Origin: Urophycis tenuis
Lineage: Eukaryota > Chordata > Actinopteri > Gadiformes > Phycidae
Reading direction: 5' to 3'
NCBI GenBank assembly: GCA_036785325.1
Contig: JAXIVH010000014.1
Span: forward strand, 5,290,249 to 5,354,248
Length of the DNA: 64,000 bases
Within the stretch, counting starts at the first letter, position 1; each line of letters opens with the position of its first letter. The notes below the pieces were generated by a model, which ran no database searches, was not told where the DNA came from, and was given only the letters and a program-made list of their open reading frames with translations. A program made the position numbers and the translations under genes. Shown piece after piece: positions 38,894-49,639 of this stretch.

Positions 38894-39629
38894 GTGGGTG
38901 TCTGTGTCTCACTCACTCACTCACTCACACACACAGTTTCAGGCATGCACTCACCTACACCACTGATCTACTGACTACACCTGCACATCTATCTATCTAT
39001 TAATCGATTGGCCTCCCTTCGAAAATGTTGACGAAATCTGTATTCTCTCTCACTCACTCACTCACTCAAAGGTTTTTGCTGAGTTCACACGGGTTAGTAA
39101 AAAGTAAAAACCTTGAAAAAGCCTTCTTCGACTCCCTGGATACGCATATCCCTCGGTTGCTTGAGATTGTCAAAGCCAAGACTGCTAATGTTGGCAAAAC
39201 ACTCACTGAGATCCTTGGTCAAGTTCAAATGAGGGTAAGTTATTTTTGTGGCTCGCATATACCTCTGTTTCTAAGATGTTCTGAGTGTGTACATTTAATT
39301 GCAAATCTAAAAGCACAATTTTAAATATGCTAAATGTTTTCAGATAAATTCAGTGTTTTAATTTATGTAACATTTAAATTCAGTGTATAGGGTCATGACA
39401 AAAAATGACCCTTTCTTACACTCTCTCCCTAAACACACACGGACACATCTGCAGACCCATGATGTGGTATCTATGTGGTCTGCTGTGCTACATTGCCTGC
39501 CGGTATTTCTTGGAGATGGTAACAGCGAGTTCTTCCAAGTTTGTGTTGTAAGCCAATCACTAAATCAACCTCAAACCTCAGGATTTTTAAAATTTGTTTA
39601 TTTATTTATTTTATATTTATATATTTTTC

Positions 39630-39905
39630 TCTATCTTTCTTGCCACTTGCCCCCCACCCCCCAAATACAGGTACACCCCTCACTCAGACACTCACCATTA
39701 CACCATCACACACACACACACACACAGACCCCCCCCCCCATAACATCCCACACACTCACACACCATACCTCCCACACACACACACACAATATACCTTTTT
39801 AATTACTACTTTTAATTCTTTAACGTTGAGCTGGCTCTTGAGCACAAGAATTATTACTTATAATTCCCTTTAGGAGTACATGACAATAAACTACTTGAAC
39901 GTGAA
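39630..39905 (+). mobile_element. Probable LINE/retroposon 3' tail
   Basis: C- and CA-rich sequence ending in a short TACATGACAATAAACTAC tail, similar in style to the LINE tails at 14563 and 41868. It lies within the intron of the SAMD3-like fragment. Assignment is tentative. Confidence 0.4.
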
Positions 39906-40062
39906 CTAAGTATAAATATATTGTACACCAGAAATAAGTGAATTATGTGGACATAAGACAGTTATTTTCAACACATTCTCAATGTATTTGAAGCAGGGTT
40001 TATTTGTCTGTTAACTTTGACCTGGAAATCTTTTTCTGTCTTCTCATTTTTATACGCTATGA

Positions 40063-40884
40063 CTCATAGATAGTGATGGCGAGACGAAGCTTCATGAACC
40101 GTTGAAGCCTTTCGGCCAGATGTGTTGAAAAGTGGTTCATTTCTCGAGGCTTCGAGTGCACGCTAGTGACACCTACAGGGCAATAAAAATACAATATGCT
40201 GAAAACCTGCACCAAAACAATAGCATCAGAATGTGTTATGTGGTCTGCGAATGCTTTTATGTTAATGTAAATTAGCGGAAAAAGACAACTTCGTCTTTCT
40301 GTGATATTTCTAACACAAAGTCAAAAATTAAACGACGCATTAGGTCAGAATTGAACGCGGGTCGCCGGATTACTTGCACATCACCCTACCCATTACACCA
40401 CTGTATCTTATGAGCAAAAATTTAACAACACTAATTTATGTCATTGGATATTGTATTATTGGGAGAAATCAAATCAAAGTGCTCCCAAACAGGTGAAAAC
40501 TTTCTCTTGTTCCCAGCTGGCTCCATCGCAAATAAATTCTTTAAGTACACAAACAGACAGACAGACAGACGTACTTTAATAATCCCTGAGGGAAATTGCA
40601 TTTGTTACAATACAAACCACCGCAAAAACCACTGCTCAACTCCGACTAACAAAAACCCACAAGTTCGTATCCAGATACGGGACATCTTTATGGAGTCGAA
40701 ACGTCCCGCCAAAACTGAACCACATTTCGAAGCGGCGGAGCCAAACGAGGCTTCGAACGTCACGCGTGACGTCATCTCACCCATACAACACAAGCCTCGA
40801 TACGGGGCTTTGCTGAAAAGGGCTTGACGTACTCGATACGCGCTTCAAAGCCTCGGTATCATCCGTAACATCACTACTCATAGA
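40063..40884. mobile_element. Non-autonomous hAT-like transposon with 8-bp target site duplication
   Basis: The element spans 40071-40876. It begins TAGTGATG and ends CATCACTA, and both ends carry further imperfectly matched GAAGC/GCTTC-rich sub-terminal repeats. Direct copies of CTCATAGA flank it at 40063-40070 and 40877-40884. An 8-bp target duplication is diagnostic of hAT-type transposition. At 806 bp with no transposase frame, it is a non-autonomous copy. Two smaller insertions lie inside: a tRNA-like segment at 40330-40410 and a (GACA)n-led retroposon end near 40553-40610. Confidence 0.85.
40330..40410 (-). mobile_element. tRNA-derived SINE head inside the hAT element
   Basis: On the minus strand, TGGTGTAATGGGTAG resembles a polymerase III A box, and a GTTCAATTC box follows about 35 bp later at B-box spacing. 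No folded acceptor stem or CCA end is evident, so this is a SINE-like relic, not a tRNA gene. Confidence 0.5.
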
Positions 40885-41087
40885 TGTCTAACCTGATCAT
40901 TGGTCTTTAAACCACACATAATGCATTTAAATCATAGTCTGTTACTATTTATCAAGGCTCCAAATGTTTTCTTTTTTTCCATCTGAAGGATTCAGATGTT
41001 GGCTCCAGCAACAATCAGATTCCTGTGGGGCTATTGACCATCGTCCCGGAGGAAAGCCAGGCTCTGCGTCTTGCTGTCTACCTGGAT

Positions 41088-42358
41088 CCACCCATCCACC
41101 CTCATTTACCAAACGAACGTAGAAATGAGCGCAAATCTGAACGCATGATTCATCTTATATGGACCCACGTGAGATTTACGAAACTTTCCTATCACACCAA
41201 TCCCAGCGTACGAAGGAGCTTGGTGTTGATAAATACGGCGGCTGAGATCCATCGTAATTAACGTAACACGCCCCTATAAAAGCACGTCTTCAGAAGTCTC
41301 GCCCCTAACTTTTACGACATGGAGAAACATCCAACGGCAAAGAAAGGGCAGAATTTTTCGGAAACAGAAATGGACACTCCCCCAAGGACAGTCACCCCTG
41401 CCCACCCAGCACCCCCCCCCCCCCCCCCCCCCCCCCCAGACATACTTCATATTATTTATAGTAATGTTATTTATTGTATTATTTATTCTCAACTGCCATT
41501 GCACCCCCCACCCCCATATCCATACAATCCAGTCATCTGTTGTACCCATTCCGTTGTATTGCACTAGCGCACTATTGCACCACCTATACACTTCTTGTAT
41601 TATATTACTATTTCTCGCACTACCTGTACATTGTTTACATTTTTTTATACTGTTTACAGCCTGTTTCTGTTAGTGTTAGTAACCGTTTACTACCTCAACG
41701 ATCACTACCTCCACCTGCACTGTTTACTGTCACTTTAATAACTACAGTTAATTACCTTCACTTTAATAACTACTGCCACTTTTCATGTTTTTCAATTTTG
41801 CACTCTGCACCTTATTCTGCATTTCAACCCGCACCTTTATCGCTCATTTGCACTTCTGGTTAGAACGCCAACTGCATTTCGTTGTCCCTGTACTTGTACT
41901 CTGCACAATGACAATAAAGTTGAATCTAATCTAATGTAATTAAAGGCAAGCAAAAAAAACGCTATATGGAAACAAATCACTGTTGCAGTCAACAGTGTGT
42001 CCGATGTTCAGAGGGCTACGGAAGAGGTAAATAATTAATTGAATAATTAATTAAATGTAAAATTGATGTTAAATTGATCCAGCTTAAAACATTTCACATT
42101 TGACCTATAGGCTATTGTTTGCATTGCGTTAGTTATTTTATTCTGAATAAGGTGAAGAAAAAGTTGTCCGATTCTTGCGGATATACCATGTCTCGCCACT
42201 GGTCGCACTCGAAAAAGTTGCGTACACGAGCTCAGACCTGACGTGAGATTTCATCGCAGCCTGCGCTCACGTTCAAATTGATAAATGCCAAGCTCAACGT
42301 GGAAATGAGCGTATGTCCATTTTACGCCCGTTTTCTGTCGTACGCTCGTTTGATAAAT
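41088..42358 (+). mobile_element. PIF/Harbinger-like element carrying a broken Myb/SANT-type gene
   Basis: The ends are matched inverted repeats: TCATTTACCAAACGAACGTA at the left, and the complement of TCATTTATCAAACGAGCGTA at the right. Inside, a plus-strand frame starts MEKHPTAKKGQNFSETEMDT (about 41319) and resumes near 41951 as IWKQITVAVNSVSDVQ, resembling the Myb/SANT-like DNA-binding protein of Harbinger elements. The gene is interrupted by a C-run and LINE 3' end (41410-41940). The transposase gene is absent. A clear target duplication could not be seen, so the superfamily call rests on the protein. Confidence 0.6.
41410..41940 (+). mobile_element. LINE 3' end with poly-C head, nested in the Harbinger-like element
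   Basis: It begins with about 27 C and ends in the same CTGCACAATGACAATAAAG plus TCTAATCTAAT tail as the copy at 14563-14643. It sits within the coding part of the Myb/SANT-like gene and so inserted after that element. Confidence 0.75.
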
Positions 42359-42587
42359 GATGTCCACTGTCTCAATCATTCTTGAAGGTGGCATTGTCAT
42401 GGAGGATGTAGGGAACCACGCTGAAGCTATGTGTTTAACTTTTGGGCTAATATACAATCTTCACTCAGACTATCCCAAAAAGATGAAGAAAACATTTGAA
42501 TTTATTCAGAGGGTCATGCTTAACCTCGGTACAGGTAACCTCAGCCCAAAATTGCAGAGTTTAAAAAATGATCTTTTGCATTGTTGA

Positions 42588-43147
42588 GCAGGTTGCGTGT
42601 GGGCATGAGGTTGCAACTCCTTGTTGCATTGGAAAATGGGTTCAATGTGTATGTTAAATTTAAATTAACATACACATTGTTAAATTTAAATCTCTCTCTC
42701 TCAATTTTCAGTTTCCTTTATTCTGATATGTAAGTACTTTGGCTGTTCAAGTTGGTAGAACTTAGAAACTATAATTAATGTGTATATTCTGCAAGTAAAC
42801 TTCACTATCCAACATAAAGTACCCTTTACAACTCAAAGTAAGGGTAACTCATTTAACAGTAGTAAATACAACTTTGTTTCAAGTAAGCTTTACTAGAGGG
42901 CATGAAGTAAACTTTAATAGTTGGAAGTAAGTAACCAGAACTTTAAAGTCTTAAGTAAGGATAACTTTCTTCTAAGTAAGCATTACTTGTAGACATAAAG
43001 TAAACATAACTTGGAAGAGAAAAGTTTTCTGCTTTCTGTCATAGGGACTGTCTACAAGTTACACCCCACATACTGTGGCATTGATTTTACCATGAAATTG
43101 TTTCAAGAAATAAATCACCACAAATCAAGAAAAATACATTTTCTCAG
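42588..43147. other. 3' flank of the SAMD3-like fragment
   Basis: AT-rich DNA with repeated AAGTAAAC/AAGTAAG words at 42780-43010 and a 15-bp-arm inverted repeat at 42643-42679. No gene was recognised. Confidence 0.5.
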
Positions 43148-43908
43148 GGCCCATCCACACGGAGACGATTTTCGAGTGAAACCGCAAATGTCTTGTGCGT
43201 TTAGGCCGAGCGTAAAGATGGAAACAGAGTTTTCGGTGGCTGAAACCACACTTTTTTGAAACCAGGTCCCAGGGTGGAAAAGTCGAAAACGTTTCAGGTT
43301 CTGGCTTCGTGAGAACACCAGAAACGTAAACGATGATGTCATCGGCCAAAGTCGGAGTGAAATAAATGTGGAGGATATGCCTTTAGAATGACTCTAGAAA
43401 TAAAATAAATAATAAATATGGTTATTTATCTCCTTTTGGATTATCTCCACAAATTAATCATTTAATTGGCGGGTAAGTGAAAACGCGCCGACCTAACATC
43501 GCACAACATTGAATATATATTCCTAAATTGATCATTTATAGTCTGATTTTCTAATCAGTGCAAACTAGTTTACACGTTGGGACGCCAGGATCTGAGAGAG
43601 GAAGATGTTGGATGATTAATTGACTGCCTGTGTTTGACTTATCGACTGTCGAGTGGTTTAGGTAGTTTCATGTTGTTGGGGATCTGTCACTTCTGCAACA
43701 TGAAACTGTTTTTCGGTGGATTTCTGTAGCTGAAACAGCGCCACACACAGGTCAGGAATATGTACTACAGCGTTTCTAGAGCTAGATGCGTTTCAGCAAT
43801 GACTACGTCGTTACGGAGAAATGTCTGGCCCCCCTGCCGAGACAAATGGAGGGGGGGACAGACCGTTTTCTAAATCTGGCTTTGTGTGGATGGGGCCTCA
43901 TTCTGCTA
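43146..43908. mobile_element. Non-autonomous DNA transposon with GGGCCCATCCACAC-type ends
   Basis: The left end reads AGGGCCCATCCACACGGAGA and the right end is its near complement, GTGTGGATGGGGCCT. No transposase frame is present. The flanks CATTTTCT and CATTCTGC are only partly alike, so a target duplication is not proven. The size and ends suggest a hAT-type MITE. Confidence 0.6.
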
Positions 43909-43929
43909 GCTGTAGTAGTTGCCAATGGC

Positions 43930-44310
43930 AGGCTTCTACACTGCAAAATTGTCAGTGTCAAATTAACACCCACAGTGTTAATTTTAACACCGGCAAGTTG
44001 TCTATATGCATCCACTCTCTAGTGTTAAATTAACATTTTTGAAAGTGTTAGAAAATTAACACCCAATTTTAGTTGATTTAACACTCTATATTGTTATAAA
44101 TCAACAATATACCAACACTATACAACACCTTATGGTGTTGTATTCACACTACACTGGTGTTGGTGTTAAAATAAAATGTTAAAAAAAGAACACTGCTTTC
44201 TTCAACACCAACACCAGTCTAGTGTGAAGACAACAAAATGCAGTGTTAAAAATTACTAATAGTTAACACTATTAGGTGTAAATACCAATGACCCTATTGG
44301 GTGTCAAATT
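43930..44310. repeat. Block of TTAACAC/GTGTTAA words in both orientations
   Basis: About 380 bp dense in GTGTTAA, AACACT and their complements, starting CACTGCAAAATTGTCAGTG. The many inverted pairs could fold extensively. It is probably a MITE-like repeat of unknown family. Confidence 0.6.
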
Positions 44311-44408
44311 TCCCAATACCCCACTACCTGAAATAAAAGGCAAATGGCAGAAATTGTAGAGAAAAGTACCTTTGTATTAAATCCATTTTTGACAATTCAA
44401 TGCACATT

Positions 44409-45005
44409 TCAGACTAAACTGCAGTAGGGCACAATATACATTCTTTCATCATTTTCAGGTGAAAACTGCCTGTCATAAGGTCTATAATACATCAGATCAG
44501 CCACACAAATTACACTGAACACATCATCCACCTCCTCAATGCTGAATGCATTCAGGTGATCATCGAAATGCATGGTAATAACTTTAGTTACCAAAAGAAA
44601 CACTTCATCTTTGATAATGATATTGATAATCTTATTAAAAGTAGGCATTTCATTTTTAACACTTGTACAGACAAACATTCCAATCTCGTACTCTGTTCCA
44701 TGGACTTTAACCCAGGAAGTAGTGGAGACACTAGACACATTCAAAGTTTGACAAGATCTCAACACCACACTGCCCTCCAGATTGCTAGTTGAGACATGTT
44801 TAACAGGACCAAACTGTAATCTTTTGAAATAAAAATTCTCCCAATGAAAAGCCAACTGATGCTGATGTTTCTCGACTAATGTTTTGGTTAAGTTTTTAAA
44901 ACTCTTCACCGACTTCTTGAAGAAGTTGTGTTTGCCTTCGAATTGCATACACCACATGTGTATAAGTGGACCTATTTTCCTAATACATCTGGGGTAGTGT
45001 ATCAT
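44409..45005 (-). CDS. 198-residue intact frame, C-terminal part of an uncharacterised multi-copy fish protein
   Basis: A single uninterrupted frame in AT-rich, transposon-laden DNA. It contains IGPLIHMWCMQFEGKHNFFKK near the start, KSFKNLTKTLVEKHQHQLAF, and a later DDHLNAFSIEE stretch, then ends YIVPYCSLV. I recall the pattern KHNFFKK...FKNLTKTL from uncharacterised proteins that occur in many copies in teleost genomes. They often sit near SAMD3-like sequence, as here (pieces at 39-42.6 kb and 45.5-46 kb). No function is known to me. The first methionine is probably not the original start. It could be a relic or a still-expressed mobile gene. Confidence 0.5.
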   Translation of the reverse strand: MIHYPRCIRKIGPLIHMWCMQFEGKHNFFKKSVKSFKNLTKTLVEKHQHQLAFHWENFYFKRLQFGPVKHVSTSNLEGSVVLRSCQTLNVSSVSTTSWVKVHGTEYEIGMFVCTSVKNEMPTFNKIINIIIKDEVFLLVTKVITMHFDDHLNAFSIEEVDDVFSVICVADLMYYRPYDRQFSPENDERMYIVPYCSLV

Positions 45006-45029
45006 CAGATGATGCTTTGTGATGAGCCA

Positions 45030-45290
45030 TTAGGCTCATAGGCCATTTTTGTTTGTTTTGTTTAACGTTTACCTTAACGGTTACCTTAACGGTTAGTTAC
45101 GCTATAACTTACACCACCTAAGGGGCATGTGTAAATATTTAGTTGTTACTAAGGTCTACGTAATAACTAGTGCGAGTGGTGCAACCCATTCAACTTTAGT
45201 AGTGACTAAATCTTGATTTAGTAAATACTTACGCTAAAACTAGCGTTAGTTTGCACTTAGTAAGATGTGGTGCAACCGGCTCCAGGTGAA
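45030..45290. repeat. Possible MITE rich in TTAACG/TTAGTxAC words
   Basis: Repeated CCTTAACGGTTA and ACTTAGT-type words, with TTGCAC and GTGCAA near the ends. Boundaries and family are not resolved. Confidence 0.35.
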
Positions 45291-45529
45291 TATCTGAATT
45301 TTATATTTTATATTCTTATGGATGTGTATCTTAATATGAACGAATGTGATGAAAGATACTCTGACCTACCTGTCTGTATCATAGACAGGATGTAGGGGCT
45401 GGCAGCTGAACTACAGAAATAAATATAAATTAAATAAATACATTTTTAGTGAAACTATGTATTATTTCTTTCATGTGGCAATTCTGTCATTATAAAATAC
45501 AACAAAACTGTGTAATTTAATTTTGAAAG

Positions 45530-45982
45530 CATTTAATTTTGTCACTGGGTAGGTATCTGGTGTTCCGGTGTGCATCTGGTGTGATCGACCTCTGCTTTGA
45601 GTGTTGTTTTGAGGGCTCTGCAACTGTGGTGAGTATTTATTCAAATGCTTTAAATAATTGTATTTCATTTTCAACAAAATCAGCCCTCATCCGAGGTTCC
45701 ATTGAGGAGACAACAGTGGGAATATACATTTTCAAAAGAAGAGATGCCAGTGATAAACCAGATGACATTGGGAATATCCTCGAGGGCCAGATTGTGCTGC
45801 AGGAGTTGGACAATGTTGCATTAGCTGCTGCCATGTTGTTTGGCCTAATGTATGCTTTGAACCTAAACTACCCTCTTGAACTCAAGTACACCTTCGAAAT
45901 GCTTCAGAAGGTGGTCATGGAGCTGGAAGGCAGCACGCTCTCCAAGAAAGCCCAAGTCCTTAAAAACAGACTTTATCAGTGA
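45530..45982 (+). pseudogene. Second SAMD3-like C-terminal fragment
   Basis: A first part, about 45530-45628 (DLCFECCFEGSATV, then a GTGAGT donor), precedes a second part, about 45681-45982, reading ILEGQIVLQELDNVA, MLFGLMYALNLNYP and KAQVLKNRLYQ to a stop. It aligns by eye with the end of the fragment at 42357-42587 (ILEGGIVMEDVGN, LTFGLIYNLHSDYP, LQSLKNDLLH), so the two are diverged members of one family. No N-terminal portion is present. Confidence 0.55.
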
Positions 45983-46069
45983 ACTGTGGTGGTTTGGAGT
46001 GAATCACTGAAGAGAGGGTAGCTTGATGATTGTGACTCTGATGAAATTCCTCTTGGTTCTCTTCCTCCT

Positions 46070-46200
46070 CCTATGTGGTTTGACAGGGCTTGGCCAAAGG
46101 TGCCAATGGCAAAGGTCTAGCGATAAGAAAATGCTGTCCCAACGGATTCCCCCTAAGGAAGCACAATATGGGTTAACATAATTCGGCTGCCTATTTTAAA
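46070..46200. repeat. Duplicated segment A (copy 1)
   Basis: About 130 bp matching 51348-51476 at all but a few positions, in the same orientation: TGTGGTTTGACAGGGCTTGG through GGGTTAACATAATTCGGCTG. Copy 1 runs straight into retroelement DNA. Confidence 0.85.
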
Positions 46201-46219
46201 CTAAAATTTTATTTTTAAC

Positions 46220-46435
46220 CTCAAGACAGTGTTTCCTCATTTGTACCAACACATAGACTTTCCTACACAAGGAAATAACACTCTGGACCTGGTCTACACC
46301 ACACAGCGAGGAGCATACAAGCCCTCACCCCTCCCCCACCTCGGCGCTTCAGATCACCCCACTGTTATGCTAATGCCAACAAACAGGCCTACGGTCAGAG
46401 TCACCAGACTGGTCCAAAAGCAGGTATGGGTGTAA
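46220..46435 (+). mobile_element. LINE endonuclease fragment
   Basis: A short frame with GNNTLDLVYTT and LPHLGASDHPTVML, which resembles the SDH-type catalytic end of apurinic-like endonucleases of fish non-LTR retrotransposons. It is truncated on both sides by other repeats. Confidence 0.6.
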
Positions 46436-48645
46436 CCAGAGGGTGTTTCCTCAGCACTGTATTGTGGCGGCAACTCCTCAGAGGAGCTGGTGAATAACTG
46501 GTCCTCAGTCCTACATGCTCTGAGACGCTGCAACCTGAGCCTGTCGGCATCAAAGACTATCATCAACCCTCACTCCACAAACGTACTGGGGTGGGTGTGG
46601 TCCCAGGGTAAGGTTCAGCCAAGCCCCCAGCGAGTGTCCACACTAGCTGCTTGTGAGCCTCCGAAGACAGTAGGAGGCATGAAGTCGTTTATTGGAGCAG
46701 TTAAGGTAATGGCCCGTGTAATCCAACACTGCTCTGCCCTCCTTGCTCCTCTAGATGATGCCATCGCTGGGAAGACATCACAGGAGTACATTACGTGGAC
46801 TGAAGAAGTACACTGTGTCTTCAATAGAGCGAAGGAGTGCCTCTCCTCCAGCCGCTCTGTCGCTCTGCCACGTCCAGACGATCAGCTATGGATTGTGTCT
46901 GATGGCACCGTTAGGAGACCTGGCATAGCCGCTACCCTATACATAATGCGGAACAAAAAGCTTGCCCTTGCTGGCTTTTTCAGCGCTAAGTTACGTAACC
47001 ATCAGTTAACATGGCTGCCCTGTGAGGTGGAAGCTCTTGCCATTGCTGAGGCTGTCAAACACTTTGGCCCCTACATCATTCAGGCTTCACACAGGGCATG
47101 TGTCCTGACCGACAGCAAACCATGTGTTCAAGCCTATGAGAAGCTGTGCAGAGGTGAGTTCTCTGCTAGTCCCCATGTGTCTACATTCCTCTCCACGGCA
47201 AGCAGACGGCAATTAGTGCTAGTGGTACGTGAGTGTGTGACATCCTTTACAGTGGCCATGCTCATGGAAGATGAGGGTAACCAGACCCTGTGGGATGGAC
47301 TCATCAGGCTAGGAATTACGCCCCCTAGATGGTCCATTTGCTGTGATCCGGACGGATCCAGCCCCTGCCTTTAAGGCCCTAGTCACTGACTCGCTCCTTA
47401 CCCAGCACAGAATATCACTAGAGCTGGGGCGAGCGAAGAACCTTAATAAAAACCCTGTCGCAGAGAAGGCAGTGCAGGAGTTAGAGGAGGAATTGCTGCG
47501 GCAGCAACCACGGGGTGGCCCCATATCAGCGAGACTCTTGCCCATAGCGACTGCTTGCTTGAACTCCAGACTCCGTTCACGTGGCCTGTCTGCCCAGGAA
47601 ATGTGGACAGAGAGACCAGTTCACCTGCACTCAACTGCCCCTAGCTGATGAGGAGCTTATACGCCGACAACACGATGTGCGGAGCAAGAATCACGCATAC
47701 AGTGAGAAATCTAAGGCCCCTCATGGGAGGAACTTGGTTTCCTCTTCAGTTGAGGTTGGCGATCTTGTCTACCTACACGCAGACCGCAACAAAGCATGCC
47801 GCGACCGATATCTCGTCGTTTCAGTCAAGGGTCTCTGGTGTGGGCTGCGCAAGTTTGCAGGATCACAACTTAAGAGACTTCACCTATCGAGTCAAGTCAA
47901 CGGACTGTTACAAAATCCCTGTCACCTGCCCCGATGCCAATCGGTCCACCAGCTCAATGACGCTGATCTGATGACGACAGTCCTAGGTCCCTGACTACGC
48001 CCCAGGTGGAACCCCCCGTGACGCCTGCTATTCCCCCTGAAATAGCATCGGTGCCCACACCTATGAGCCCCATTGGGCCCTGCCTTGTGCCGGTGTGTCA
48101 ACCCACTGACTCCACTGCCCCAGGGACGTCATGTGCTGACCCTGGCAGTACGCCCCCCCCCCCAGGCATAGCACCAGGCCGCGCCACCTGCCATCTCATC
48201 TCAGTGACTATGTCGTGGACCTGTGATGGACTCGTTGCATATCCTTTTTCAAATGCCTTATGACACTATACTGTGTGTATGTTATATTGTCATATTCTTA
48301 ACATATTCTCATGTGTTGAGTTGTAAAGCTGCATAATGTGTAATTTGCCTAGATGGGTAGTCTATTTGAATGTTAGTTCGCCATGGGTTCAGCATGTGGT
48401 TTCTGCTGTTGTGATGTATTGCACTGATGTCTCCCACTGGTTAGGGGAGGGCGAGGGGAAGAAAGATGGTCACGCCAGTCCGCTGGCTAGTTTGTGGTAA
48501 AACCTCATCGGCGCATGCTCCGAAGCCTGTTTTTTGCCCCCTGTTGATTCTGCCTGTCTCCTTGCGGTTGCTGTACTCGCTTGCTCTTCAGTAAAGTTAT
48601 CGTCAACTACTTATACACTCTCGGTTGTGAGGTATAAGGTATTGT
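46430..48645 (+). mobile_element. Degenerate LTR retrotransposon (Ty3/gypsy-like): reverse transcriptase end, RNase H, integrase, probable 3' LTR
   Basis: The 46490-47374 frame carries the end of a reverse transcriptase, with the LGWVWSQGK connection, then RNase H motifs (WIVSDGTV, TWLPCEVEALAIAEA, VLTDSKPCVQA). After a frame break, 47343-47648 holds an integrase core piece (LLPIATACLNSR, GLSAQEMW), and 47581-47994 holds its C-terminal part (VGDLVYLHADRNK). Gag, protease and most of the polymerase are missing at the left. The stretch of about 48277-48640 before the duplicated flank is the probable 3' LTR. The element is inserted in the first copy of a local duplication. It is inactive as read. 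Confidence 0.75.
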
Positions 48646-48654
48646 ATTCTACTG

Positions 48655-49500
48655 GCGCAGAATACTCTCACGTGACCACATGCACACTTTGTGCCACACA
48701 TTTTCTATATTTCATAAAGAACATTGCTACTTCACCCTTTTCTTTTATGTTTTGAAGGCTGTCAAATGAATGTTGCTTTAAGACTACAGAATTACTATAA
48801 TATAGCTTGATTATAGGTACTTTGACTTAAATTTAAGGTTCATCAGAAAAAGAAAGGCAGTGCCCAAAACGATATTATTGACAATGAACATTGTCCATAA
48901 TTAACGTCGTAGAATCACACGGGTTGCAGATTACTTACTTGATTCCCAGCTACTCCAATAGAGGTTGCTGTGGAGACCTCATTGGAGCCGAACCAGACTG
49001 ATGCTACGCGCGAGGGCATTCCCAGGATGAACACCTGGGAAAGGGCTGCTGCAAACTGTCCGAGCACCGTCACCCAAAACAAATGGGGCATGGCACTGCC
49101 CACTTTTATCCATGCTGCAAGGCAATTGATAGAAGAAGCCAGAATTGCCATCACTCGGAGTCCAGTTTTATCCAAAAGCCAGATAGCCGGGAATATGAAG
49201 GGGATGTAGGTGACCATGTACACCATCGACATCCAATCTATAGCAAACGAGTTCACGTTGTAGAATTTAATGAAGATGTTATTGATTATTCCGTACTGAA
49301 GCCATTGAAATGCGTTACACATGGAGTAACTGGTGAACAGAAACAGCGTAACCCAGCGTCTTTTGGACAAACGGTAGGCGACTAAAGGCGTGGTGTCAGC
49401 AGTTGCCTCAACGCCTTGGGTATCTTCTTGAATTTCGGGAACTAAATTCAAATGTAGCGCATTAAAAGCCATTCTGTATTTTTAAACGTAAACATAAAAC
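48655..49500. repeat. Duplicated segment B (copy 1), contains orphan FLVCR2-like exon
   Basis: About 850 bp that match 52216-52990 in the same orientation, from AATACTCTCACGTGACCAC through the exon. The two copies are 3.56 kb apart and differ by scattered substitutions and short indels. Confidence 0.88.
48939..49472 (-). CDS. Solitary intact first exon of a second FLVCR2-like gene (copy 1)
   Basis: A 178-codon frame from an ATG at 49472 to a GTAAGT donor, ending at the GNQ position where the intact flvcr2 exon 1 also ends. It encodes the first four or five membrane helices: SKRRWVTLFLFTSYSMCN, FQWLQYGIINNIFIKFYN, FAIDWMSMVYMVTYIP, IFPAIWLLDKTGLRV, LGMPSRVASVWFGSNEVS. These read closer to human FLVCR2 than the neighbouring complete gene does. 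No exon 2 follows on this strand; a retrotransposon occupies the place. It might splice to a distant exon or be a dead remnant. Confidence 0.75.
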
Positions 49501-49639
49501 ATAAAAAGAACTAGATCAACTTAACAAAAACAACTTGGTGTTAATCAAAAGATCCATTCACAGGCGATCGCGTGGCATCGTAGCCTTTAAAGTGACATGC
49601 ATACCGGTAGGTTAAAAAAATCTGATGTTTGTTGTAGAA

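Larger units (their letters stand above)
39065..42587 (+). pseudogene. SAMD3-like C-terminal gene fragment broken by transposons
   Basis: Four in-order pieces resemble the C-terminal part of the multi-copy teleost 'sterile alpha motif domain-containing 3-like' proteins. They are: about 39065-39234 (FFDSLDTHIPRLLEI, ending at a GTAAGT donor), 39455-39547 (LPVFLGDGNSEFF, GTAAGC donor), 40989 to about 41085 (NQIPVGLLTIVPEE), and 42357-42587 (SIILEGGIVMED to KLQSLKNDLLHC and stop). A hAT-like element sits in the intron after the second piece. A Harbinger-like element splits the last exon between 41.09 and 42.36 kb, breaking the reading frame. The family name is a similarity judgement from memory. 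There is no SAM domain and no start here, so the copy is dead. Confidence 0.6.
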
